NCBI GenBank assembly: GCA_012934845.2
Contig: WNNJ02000064.1
Coordinates: 1-64,000, forward strand
DNA length: 64,000 nucleotides
Origin: Pomphorhynchus laevis
Lineage: Eukaryota > Acanthocephala > Palaeacanthocephala > Echinorhynchida > Pomphorhynchidae
Direction: 5' to 3'
Shown here one piece after another: positions 32,101-44,100 of this stretch. The translations under genes were made by a program, and so were the position numbers. How positions within the stretch are numbered: the first letter of the stretch is position 1; every line of letters starts with the position of its first letter. The notes under the pieces were generated by a model that saw only the letters and a list, made by a program, of their open reading frames with translations, had not been told where the DNA came from and searched no databases.

Positions 32101-35100
32101 AGATGCGGTCAAATGCAGCAGAAAAGTCAAGGAAAATAGCCACAACTAGGCGATGGCTATTTTCCCGACAAAACTGATCCACCTCACCTACTGCTGAATG
32201 GACCGAGCGACCTTTGACGAACCCATGAAAACCTGGAGGGATCAAATTTCGCCTACTTAAATGGTCGCGGATTTTTTGCGCAAGCGCTTTTTCGTAAATC
32301 GACACGAGGGAATTTTGAATCGAAATGGGTCGCAGGTCTTTAGGACATGAACAGGATTTTTTCTTAGGAATAAAAACACGTTTACTAACATTGATGCCTG
32401 CTACATCGGATGGGGAGGCTAAAAGCATAGTTACGGCCACCTCTCTTCTCTGATCAGCTGTCAAAAGCTGACAGACCCGAGAAGAAAGTGGAAGGACGGA
32501 TTTGGAGGTGCCCGGGAGTGGACCCCAGGAGTTAAGAATATCCGTAACAGAAAGATCCCTACTCCTGAAGTTACACCAAGGCGGGATTGGTTGAGGTGAT
32601 TGAGTGGCTCCATAGTTGTGTAGGGCTAGTGACTCCAAAACTTTATCAAGGCCTACATTCCCTATCCAACTCAATGCTCTATCCTTCCAGCAAACAAACT
32701 TCTCTTCTTGAATATCTTCCAGAAGGAAGACTGAGAAGGATTAAGGCGAGCGATACTCGTCCTATCCCTACTCAGCTGGAACCTGTATCTAGTGCTCCAG
32801 TATTCATTCGAGAGGGCCTGTTTGGCGGAAGCAGAGAGATTAGGGAGGTTCAGTAATTTTGCTAGGACCTTGAGTTTCGTCGGAGTGGGATTGTATATAC
32901 GACCTTTATAGGTAGTCGATAGAATCGCGGTAGCTTGCGAAGAGAGGTAGGTATTAAATTCGGTCAGACTCAGATTTCCTATTCGGGGAAAGAGTCGGAT
33001 AGCCGCCTGGAAGAAGGCTACTCTGATCGGATCAAAGTGAAACCTCCTTCGAAGCAATGTATCTTCCTCAATTCTCCAGCGAATTAGGTCATGAGAGGTG
33101 GACAATTGTTGGCGCGACTGCTCCGTACAGAGAGGTTTAAGCAACCACCTTGAGTGAAGCAGTAAAATGTCGAGGATTGAATTTGTTGATGTGCAATGAA
33201 AGGTGGGGTCGTTGGTTTGTGAATAAGATAACCGTGCCTAGCTCTGCGAAGTGACGCGTTGATCTAACGACTAGTTCTGTCGTTGAAGTCTCCAAGTATC
33301 ATGTCATAGCCGCTATTAATAATACCGTCCAGGAGGTCACGGTTCTTGTGAATCTCCCCTGGACGTATGTAGACATTGGCTATACTGAGGCGTTTACCGT
33401 TCTTAACGAGTGACACTACTAGACAGGAGAGGGCTGGACAAGAGTAATTTAATATGAGGGAAGACCTTAAGGAGCATTTAACTAGGGTTAAGAGTCCTTG
33501 AGATGAAGAGAAGTGGGGTGGGTTATGTACAGAGTATAGTGGGAATATGTGTGCTTTGGAAAAAATCGAGTAATGTCCTGGGGGAGACGGATAGACCGCG
33601 TCTCCTGAAGGACTATAACATCTGCATCTCTACCAGATAAAAGTCTAAGGGCGGAAGCACCTCCCGAATTCCACTGAAGAATATTCAGTGAAAAAGGCTC
33701 GGGTTTACTCACCATTGTGACAGATCAGTTAGACAGGAGCAGCCAGCCTAGACAGAGCTAGGTGCAAGGAAGTTACCCCCTTGCCACTAGCCCCATCCAG
33801 GGCCAGAGCTCCCTGGGCAATATCTTCATTTCCCAGTGAGGCGCCAACCATGTTCATGTTATTAAGAAGCTTTCCAATTTTAAGCGGTGGAACTTTATTT
33901 GCGGAAGCCCCCTCTTCTTGGATTGGGGGGGGGTTTACATTCAGCAGGAATTGGGGCAGAGTCCGCCCCCACGAGTGCCGAGATCAGAGGAGTCAACATC
34001 GCTTGAAATTGTGACATTAACGTCTTTTTAGTATTGTCCAGAAGAAGAATTATATCAGAATTTGACATTCGATCCACCGGATGAGCAGCTGCAGAGAAGG
34101 GTTTATTAGCCGTTTTTTTAGCAAACAACTGTCGGTATTCCCGGAAATGATTACATCGTCGGGACCAAGCAGGGTGTTTACCCCCGCAGTTAAGGCAGGA
34201 GGGAGGAGCTGAGCATATCTCGCCCTTACACATACTGGAACATGCGTCTGAGGCACAAACACCGCAAGTTTTTCTTTTACCAGAGGAGGATCCCCAATGG
34301 CCCCATCCATGGCAATTATTACAATGAGGATATGTTAGATTGTCTTCCTCAATTAAAGTAAAGCGAAGGTTGAACCCTAAAAAGGGTTAGAAGCGGACTT
34401 AGACAGAAGCAATCCGTTATCGATATCTGCCTTACAGAAAGCTACAGGGAGGGGGTCTCCCAGCTTTCCTATAACTTGCCTGACAGAGTGGAGGCAATAG
34501 GATTTTTGTAACATAGTTAGATCATCTTCAGACAAAAAAGAGGGAAAATTCGAAATTTTTAAGGAACATTGTATAGGTTTGAGTGTAATCGATCCCAGAT
34601 GGGCTAAATTGTTTGCAAAATACTCGTTATACTCCTTCATAACGCTGCCATTAGCGAAGGAAATTCTTATTGCATTTTCAAGCGTCTTAACAGAATTGAA
34701 TAAAATTCTATTATTAAATTTTCCCACGAATTCTCTCAGGAAAGTGGGAAATAATTTGTGCTTTTCGATCGGTTTCAGAGCATTTATTATGCACAAGTTT
34801 GATAATTTAGGAATGGGGGGAAGCACTCCCGAGTCAGCTTTAAATTGGCATAACAAATCACTTACCTCGTTGACGGAATTAATATTTAAATCTGAAATTG
34901 TACTTGTTCCTTCTTCCATATTGAAGTTTCTGTTTGACGACGTAGAATGCTTTGATCGCTCCGTCGTATACTCACTTTCCAGATTCTGTTTCGTATACTC
35001 ACTTTCCAGATTCTGTTTCGAATCAGGATGAATGAAATCGTATGAAATACACTGCAGTATGTATTGCAGTTTGTTAATCCAAACAATGAATGAAAAATGT

Positions 35101-38100
35101 CGGAAAAATGAGCAGTAAAGTTAGTTTCGGAGGATCAAACGATATCAATTTTTCAAGCAGAATCGACAACCTAGCAGGTAAAAATATAATTTCTACTTCC
35201 AATCCCGATAATCAGGTTAGTGTTGTTGCTTCTGATAATTTGCAGGGCGAGGGGTACTCCATCAATCCCTAAACTCAAAAAATTTGATTGTTATAGCACT
35301 GACACAGCCTGTGGAAAGGCATAATCTATTCAAAGTTTTTATCCGACTGTTTGCTGACAAGTACATTAATATAATATGTGTTGGTAAAAATTCCCACTCA
35401 TATTTGTTGAAGAAATTGCAAGGTAGGGGAATAAATTCCCTACCTTGCAATTTCTTCAATTAATAGAATACTGTTCAATTCTGTTAAGTTATATGAGTCA
35501 GAGATTAAGATCTCTTTCTCCACTGCCGAGATATTAAAGGAATACATGACATTATTTGAATCAAATCTAAAACAAATGGGCGACATTTATTCTTAAACCA
35601 TTCTTGCTTCAAGTAAAATTACTAACCTTCCTTCACAGTTAGAAGGGAAAATTATAGGTGATTTGAAGTCAGTCTTTAAAGTTACCAATTTTTGATCAGT
35701 CACAGGGAAAAGTGGATTTCCCCCTTCCAATCGGATTTTGTTTTACCCTGATTGAGCAAGCAAAAATTTTAACTAAATCGAATTTCAATCCGTTTCTGGG
35801 GTATAACCTGCGCTTCTATATTCTGAATTCGTAAGACCTAACATACCCGCATTGCAACCAGTGCCATGGATAAGGGAAGTGGGCCGTTAACTGTTCTCGC
35901 ACGAAAACTTGTAGCGTCTGTGGTAGTGCCTCTTGCCATAGCCTGGTACCTTGAGATAAATGCGTGGCTCCCCCTTATGTTGTAATTGTAGAGGGAGCCA
36001 TCCGGCATGGTTGCGTAAATGCACGCGGTTCAAAGAATATAGAAACTCGTTCGCCAGACAGGTGCAATCTAAGAAAGTAGAATCATATTCCGACACGGCC
36101 TCTAGAATGTCCGACAGTGAAATCCTTCGTATCATTGATATTAAGATACAATCCGTCATCAAGATGGCGGAGGATATGGTTGCCGCCCTGGCTGCGGTCT
36201 TTTATACTCGTCCTGAAATATCAAAACAATTTGCAGTTCCAGAATCGAAAAAGAGAGGGGCCTCGACCCACGCCGTTTCCCCATAAAGATTGGAACAATG
36301 TTAAAGGGCAAAATAGGCGTCTCAATGGGAGATGGAAACACTGCCCGTGGGCAAGCGCTGACCCAGGACGGAGTTGGTTGCGGGAAGGGCAACCTTTCCG
36401 CTCCGAGCTCAGTCTAGAGATGAAACAATACTACCCAGCTGACCTAACACAATGCAGAGTACTCGTGGGCCCTTTTCACTGAATATCCTTCAGTAGAATT
36501 CGGGAGGAACTTCTGCCCTTAGACTTCTATCTGGTAGGGATGCAGATGTGATTGTCCTTCAGGAGTTAGGTCTATCCGTCTCCCCCAGGGCATTACTCGA
36601 TTCATTCCCAAGCACATTTGTTCCCACTATACTCCGTACATAATCCCGGCTCACTCATATTCATATCAAGGTCTTTTAAACCTAGGTTAATGCTCCTTAA
36701 GATCGTCCCTTCTACTCATATATTCTTGTCCAGTCCTGTTTTGTTTAGTAGTTTCACTCTGTAAGAACGGTAAACGCCTCAGTCTAGCCAATGTCTACAT
36801 CCGTCCAGGTGAGATTCACAAGAACCGTGACATCCTGGATTGGATTATAGATAGCGGTTACGACATGGTACTTGGTGACCTTCACGACAAAAATGATCGT
36901 TGGATTAATGCAGCACTCCGCAGAGCTAGGAACGGTTATCTTATTCATAAACCACCGTCCCCCATCTTTTATTGCACATTAACGAATTCACTCATCCACT
37001 CATTACTGATCCATAAAAGGTGGTTGTTGAAACCCCACTGTACGGAGCAGTCGCGACAACATCTGTCCACCTCTCATGACCTGATTCGTTGGCGAATTGA
37101 AGAGGATACGCTGCTTCGAAGGAATTATACTTTGATCCTATCAGAGTAGCTTTCTTTCATGCATCTATCTAACGCTTCCCCCGAATTAGTAATGAAAGTC
37201 TAACCGAATTTAATTCCTACCTCTCTTCGCAAGCTTCCGCGATACTTTCGACTATAAAAGTCGTATTTACAGTCCTACTCCGACAAAACTCAAGATCTTA
37301 GCGTATATGCTCCATCTTACCAATCTCTCTGCTTCTGCCAAGCAAGTTCTCTCAAAAGAATTTTGGAGCACTAGATATAGGTTGCAACTGGGTAAGAATA
37401 GAACAAGCATTGCTTCCCTTAATCCAGCTCAGTCTTCCTTTTGGAAGATATTCAAGAAGGAGAAGTTTGTCTGTTGGAGGGATAGAGCATTGGGCTGGAT
37501 TGGAAAAATAGGTCTAGATAAGGTTATGGAGGGGTCACTATCCCTACATAATTATGGAGCTACTCAATCACCTCAAACAATGTCGCCTTTGGGAGACTTT
37601 AAGAGTAGAGATCTATCTATCACAGATATTCTTAACTCCTGGGGTCTCTCCCGGGTACCTCCAAATCCGTCGCTTCACTCTCTTCTCGTGTCTGTCAGCT
37701 TTTGACAGCTGAACAAAGAAAAGAAGTGGTCGTCACAATGCTTTTGGCCGCCCCTCCGATGTGGCTGGCATCAACATTATTGGTAAAGAGTTTGTTCCTA
37801 AGAAAAATTCGTTCTCTTGTCCTAAAGACCTGCGGCCCATTTCGATTAGAAATTCCCTCGTGTCAATTTACGAAAAAGCGCTTGCGCGTAAAATCTGCGG
37901 TCATATAAATAGGCGAAATTTAATCCCACCACTTTCCATGGGTTCGTCAAAGGTCGCTCGGTCCATTCAGCTGTAAGTGAAGTGCTCCCGTTTTGTCAGG
38001 AGAATAGTCATCAACTTGCTGTGGCTTTTTTCTTGGTTTTTCTGCTGCATTTAACCGCATATCCATTCCCTGCGTTATCTCTTCCCCTAGGTTTCTTGGA

Positions 38101-41100
38101 TTGCCTGCGAGAATTGTTAACAGGGTGTAGATACTGCTGTACACCAACGATTCTATTATGAAGACGACCGTGTTGCGCGTCAGTTCTACCCTATTACAGG
38201 TGTGCCCCAAGGATCCCCTCGTTCTCCTATCTTGTTTCTTACTGCTTCCGTTGAACTATTTAAAATATTTTAATGCGAACAGCGTCTAGTTGTATATGCT
38301 GATACCACAATTATAGAACAGGATTGATACCACAATCCTGTTCTCTAGACGCAGGTTCAAAGACGTGAGCTCGGACATCAGCCTATTCTTTTTAAAATTA
38401 AAAGATCAGTTAACTCTTTTTAATATTTTTTTAAACTCCGCCAAATCGCAGGTGGTTGTCTTCCATGGCGGCCCAGCAACAAAGCAAAAACTTAAGAGAT
38501 TAGCACTCTCTACACTCTTCTCCATTTTGACAAATCAACCACTCCCTGTCTTCACGAGTCGAGTAAAATACCTGGGGTTCACCGTTACGGTGAACTGGTC
38601 GGCGAAAGCTGACCGGGATAGACATAAACGTATCCTGAAGAGAGCTAGGTTTGCCCTGAAACGAGCCCTCGATTGACTCTTCATCGATTGAACTCTCGGG
38701 GTGGGGGTGAAAGACCCCGGGTGGGTTAGTCAAGAGGCGTCGTGTTGCATTGGCTGGAGGGTTCAAATCTTACCAAACCAGAGGCCATATATTAGAGGAT
38801 TTAACAGAACGAAATACGACAAATATCTGACACATCTGTTTATCATTTTTTTTTCTTCTTTTTTTAATGACACTTATATCCCTAAATACTAATTTTGTTT
38901 AAGAAAATCTTTATTTATTTTAAAACAATGAAGAAACAAAAATTTTATTGACCTTTCGGAGTTAGCCTTTATCATATATATAATCCTAGATGTTGCCATA
39001 AACCGGAGTTCGATTACAAGTAGAGCAGACTTCTTTATCACTCTTAGACGAGCTGATGGTAGCTGGCAGCACTCATCAGTAGGTTAAACTACCATCAGTC
39101 GTTTCGGCTGCGTTGTGATATATTAAGAAGGCATCTCCGAGAAATTGCTTACGTGGTAGCATGGGCATAGCCTCTTTAAACTAACCATGTGCTTTCCGGA
39201 CCATCCTAATTTTATTCGGCAGGAATTTCACTTGCTGTCGTTGCTTGCTTTCTTCCAGCATCCTTTGGATGATACATTGTTATAATTTTATATCTGACTG
39301 TGTTAAACTGTGCTCCGGGAGCTTATAAGCTTTAGTTTCATAATTGTGGATGTTGCCAAAAACCAGAGTTCGATTACAAGTAGAGCAAACTACCTTATCA
39401 CTCTTAGACGAGCTGATAGTAGCCGGCAGCACTCATCAGTAGGGTGAACTATTATCAGTCGTTTCGGCTGCCGTGTGATATATTAAATAGGCATTTCCGA
39501 AAATTTGCTAACGTGGTAGCATGAGCCTTGCTTCTTTAACACAATCGAATATAATTAGTTTAACACAATCGTATTTAAAACTATAAAAATGTATCCTTCA
39601 AAGGATCCTATGAGACAGCAATCAACGACAGCAAGTAAAATTCCTGCTGAATAAAATTAGGATGATCCGGAAAGCACATGGTCAGTTTAAAGAGGCTGTG
39701 CCCATGCTACCGCGTAAGCAAATTCTTGGAAATGCCTATTTAATATATCACAAGGCAGCCGAAACGACTGATGGTAGTTCACCCTACTGATGAGTGCTGC
39801 CGGCTATTATCAGCTCGTCTAGGAGTGATAATGAAGTCTGCTCTATATAATGGTGTTGCTTGTTAGACTGGATTTTAATTCACGGCTTTCAGTCACCATG
39901 TCACTTCTTGACGACCAATACCCGGCAACACTCATCAGTAGAATGAAGTACTCACTGGTCGTTTCGGTTGCCTGTGTTACATTGTTAATAAAGGCGTTTC
40001 CAACACTTTGCTTAATTGTCTGAGGCTCACGCTCTTTACCAGATCGAATTGCTGTGCGGACCATTCTTAAATACTAGGCAGAGGTTGTTGCTGAATTCTC
40101 GATGCACTCATTGGATCCTTAATGAAGACGGCATTTAGAATGGTGATGCAGCGTCTTTAATCATTGTAAAAGTTCTTTATTAATTGTTATGACCTTTATA
40201 ATCAATCAGTACTTTTAACTAAACTTCTTAAATTAGTAAAGACCTTTTTGATCGAAACGTTTAAATAAAAGAGTTGTTCATTGCTGGTTTTAATTAAATA
40301 TTCAAATTACGCTATTAAATACGTACTCCTGTGTGAATCCCAGCAGAAGTTAAATTATTTTTTATTGTATTTTACATATATCTAATTTAAAAACTGACGG
40401 ATAATTATAGATATAGGTTATATAGACTACATAAACTCAAAAGAACATGCAAATCGAGAACCAAAAAATAAAAACGTTTCGTCGTAGCCGTTTGATTACT
40501 AGGGTGAAACATCTTTATAAAAATTGCTTGTAATTAATATACAATCGATCCGACATAGATTCAGCAAACCGGTCTTCTTCTCGAGATTATATATATTTTC
40601 AATGTTGCTAGATCACACAAGGTGATCTAGCAAAATTACTATTGCCAAATATTATTTCTGCATTACCAATTATTAATCGTCGATGTGGAATCCTTTGATG
40701 CGGATATCATTTTCACCTTTTGCTTTATAATCTAAACTTATTTAATCTTTAAAAGTTCGAAATTACTTGAAAATCTTTTCAATTACACCACAGTTATACA
40801 ATTCTTACATTTTTTTGTTTTTAGTTTTAGCAAAGACTATATATTAACAGTATTCGTTATCCTGTATAATTCAGCTTTGTTGAATATTTAGCCAATGTGA
40901 CAAGTTTTTCTAACACTTGATTGTATTCGTGCTTAGCAATTTCTTTACTCTATATTATCTCCTTTAGGTTCATTTCAGCCACTCATCATAGTCTATTCAA
41001 TGTTTTGCAGTTGAGTGTTTATTTGACGATGATCAAAATTGAAATGGCAAGACGTCCCGCATGAGTCAAAAAATTCATTGAATTTTCGATTCCAGTTTGG

Positions 41101-44100
41101 AATCATCATCAGAAATTGTAAGATGATTGTAACCAAGAAAATTTTTAAAAATTTTCTTGGTTTTAATCATCTTACAATTTCTGATGATGATTCCAAACTG
41201 GAATCGAAAATTCGATAAATTTTCTGACTCATGCGGGGCGTCTTGCCATTTCAATTTTGATCATTTAACATTGACCCCGAGCACCTTCCGTTTCCATTAT
41301 TTGACGATATTTGTAACATTTAAGAAATAATTCATAGTAAGAGCAGAGTTTCATAGCTTTCATATCTCAAACTCTATTTGTGAAATTCGTTAAATTATTT
41401 AAATTTATTTGATTTTTAGAGCATGGTTTTACTGCATGCTTGTAAGATGGTGCATCTACTTTGATCCTTTTTATATATGTTATGTGATTGTCTCTTTGTT
41501 TTAATAGGTGCCCTAATATCTTTTTGTCTCTAGAAAAATGAGCTCTTCCTTTTTGTTTACCAGATTGAGAGTACATTTTAAAGGGGAAAACCTGGTAAGC
41601 TTAGTTACAAAGTTATCTAAGGAAGTTATATCTGATAGAATCAACAAAAATATCATCTATATAGCGTATCTATACCGTCCCTTTGACTATTTCTCCCTTA
41701 ACGAAGTCTTCTTCTATTTTAGTTACGTGAATATTTGCGTAGTGATTTACGTAGCTGGACTACTCTGTAGTAGATAGTGTCTTTCATCAAACTAAAATTC
41801 CTAATGAAATCTTCCTTACTTTTCATATGTGGATTGATTGTTTCAAGGAGAGAGGATAACTTTCGGTGTAGGTACTTCCATGTTTTTTCGGTATCTAAAG
41901 CGCAATTGCTTACTATTAGTATGCCAAGTTTTGGAATTGCTTGCTTGTATATTTTAGGGAGCAACTGGCCTACATTCCCCAAATTTAGTTTCTATTGAGG
42001 AATACAATTCAAGGCCAGTTTCTTTTTGGGAACTGGCCTTTGCTCCACTTTTGGATTTTGGTATTTATGATAAATACCAAAATCCGAGCTGAACAAGTAA
42101 GGAATGTGGAATTTTAAATATTTTATCATTCCTTATTTGTAATGTCAATGTAATTCAATTATTTTCGGGCTTATGTGTTTTATTGTGAGTGCGCAAAGTT
42201 GTAGGCTGATGAAGCATTAATATGCGAAACTTTTAAAAGAAGACCTTTGATATCTCGCTATATTAAGTTTGGTTAAATTTTCAAAAATTTAAAATATACA
42301 GAGTTCAATGATGGACCCAATACACATATATATGTAAATTTTTTATTAAAACTGAACGAATAGTGGGTAATAAAATTTAAGCTACACTTACTGAGTGATA
42401 AAGTCTAACTAGCTTTTCTGGACACATTGATATATATAGAGATGTTGAAGTCAATATCTAGACTACGCTATACCAAAATCCAGCAGGAGCTGCACAGCTT
42501 TTACATGCTAGTAGCTCTTATATTTTCCAAGAATCATTAAGCGCTTAATGATATATATAATGAATTGATTAGATTAAATAAGATATGTAGTGACGATATA
42601 AAATTAAGAGGTGAATTTAAAACATTAAAAAATAATTTGTAAACACAATGTTATTTACATAGACAATATCATACGAACCCTAAAAAGGTATGCAAATTAG
42701 ATGGAACGACTTTATTGAATATACCAAGTCAGAAGAAATAAGCGGCATTGTTGAGACCGAAACTATCAATTTCATTTCACCCAGCAATTTTGAAAGCTTG
42801 TGCTGCAGATGAACCTGTACCCAACCAGTTTGCTCCAAACGTAATGCTCAGAAGGATGCGTTCTCTATCGGATATGGCTGTATTAATGGAAAGTCCGTAC
42901 GTGTTCGAATTACGGAAAGACGGAAATGGCCAAAAATAAATGATGTTACAAGGCTAGATGCAAATCCTGTTTTCAGATAAAAAAGAATGTTTCTGAATTC
43001 AAGAGCAACATAACTTCATTAAGTTATGGTAAGTTATGATACTGATGATAAAATATACTTTTTGAATTGTGATTGTGGACAACAGTATGTAATGGAATTA
43101 TGTTGTCGATTAAGAATAAAAGGATAAACATTCGACGAGTAGACAAAGAAATAACCGTGGTAATCACGAGGCTGTGGTGGTTCAACATGCTAGACAATAT
43201 CCAGATCTTATAATGCGATATACAATCATTGAGTCTAAATTCTTTTCTACGAATCATCGTAAATTAACAGAGAAGATTTTGATAGGGTAGTTGATGTGTA
43301 GCAAACAATTGTATAGATATCACTTCTACAATCTAAACTAATGTTAAAAGTTCGGTAAGCGAGATAATTTATAGTTTTATTCAACATTCATAGGTACATT
43401 TGATGTTCTAAAAAATATTTTCAAAATACAATTACCAACACACAATTTAATTTTCAAATTTTTAATGGAGTTGTGCTTTAGTCTTAACTGAAGAAGGCTT
43501 ACTTAAAAGCGAAAATGTTTTTTTGAATAAATTTTATCATTCCCTATCTTGTTCTGTTCAATAAATACTTGTATTTAAATATCTAAATATTCGAGTCCCT
43601 GTGAGATGGACCACAGAAATCCGTTTATAATTAACTACAGATAACTAGTTTGTGTTAGCTTTTAATACCGCTAATGGATCAATATAGTGCTTTTTATACA
43701 CAATAATTGTATCCATTTTTTATACCGCTTATGAATCACATATGGTAAACTTCTATAGGTTCAAAATTCTTCAAGTCAAAACCAGAAAGAGAAGCATGAG
43801 CAGGAATTAAAGAAGGAAATAAAGAAACTCCAGGTAATTTTAAAATGAATAGCTTAATAGCATCCTTCTTTATTAATTTAGCGTTTGAGGGATCAAATTA
43901 AAACTTGGCTTACTTCAAACGATATTAAAGATAAATCTGCCTTAATAGAAGCAAGGCGGAAAATCGAGAATGTAGGTTTAATAAAATTCAATTGATTATT
44001 TTGTTTATTTTATTGGAATTGTGCTAATATCTTTTGTTACTACGATAAAATATACGATCATTCCAGTATTGAGCGATCGCTTGTATTATATAGCTACTTG

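Larger units (their letters stand above)
31200..35085 (-). mobile_element. Family B LINE, copy 2 (best preserved)
   Basis: On the minus strand: 5' leader with a duplicated 27-bp unit (34970-35020), gag-like ORF1 (34919-34377), zinc knuckles (34310-33895), endonuclease (33715-33150), the linker/RT region (33144-31514) and a 3' region ending near 31200. The RT frame of 386 codons is intact. The other parts have roughly four to six breaks. It sits in CNOT3 intron 2, antisense to the gene, head to head with copy 3. Confidence 0.85.
35090..38800 (+). mobile_element. Family B LINE, copy 3, head to head with copy 2
   Basis: Plus-strand remnants: ORF1 (35090-36286), endonuclease (36450-37000), linker (37000-37450), RT (37560-38676) and a 3' region to about 38800 with the family's GAAAGACCCCGGGTG and TGGCTGGAGG words. 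It is more decayed than copy 2, with well over ten breaks. The two copies abut at their 5' ends at about 35085-35090. Confidence 0.8.
38985..39845. repeat. Second hammerhead-bearing repeat array in CNOT3 intron 2
   Basis: Two units in one orientation (cores at 39037-39112 and 39397-39472, 360 bp apart) are followed by one inverted unit (core at 39754-39828). The sequence between cores matches the units at 24230-25380, including GTTCGATTACAAGTAGAGCA and CATGGTTAGTTTAAAGAGG-type words. The array lies between family B copy 3 and a related but distinct unit at 39846-40140. Confidence 0.75.
30256..43758 (+). other. CNOT3 intron 2 (13.5 kb)
   Basis: Begins GTATAT and ends CTATAG. It holds, in order, an inverted pair of Penelope-like tails, two family B LINEs head to head, the second hammerhead-repeat array, several fold-back palindromes and a Penelope-like remnant. 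Most of the intron is transposon-derived. Confidence 0.85.

Noticed and set aside
31514-32674. Host gene encoding a reverse-transcriptase-like protein
   Set aside because: The long open frame is flanked by matching LINE ORF1, endonuclease and 3' remnants and has two broken sister copies in the window.
42201-42245. Complete hammerhead ribozyme
   Set aside because: CTGATGA, a 4-bp hairpin and GAAAC are in the standard order, but no UH cleavage triplet or helix I partner is found. Kept only as a tail motif.
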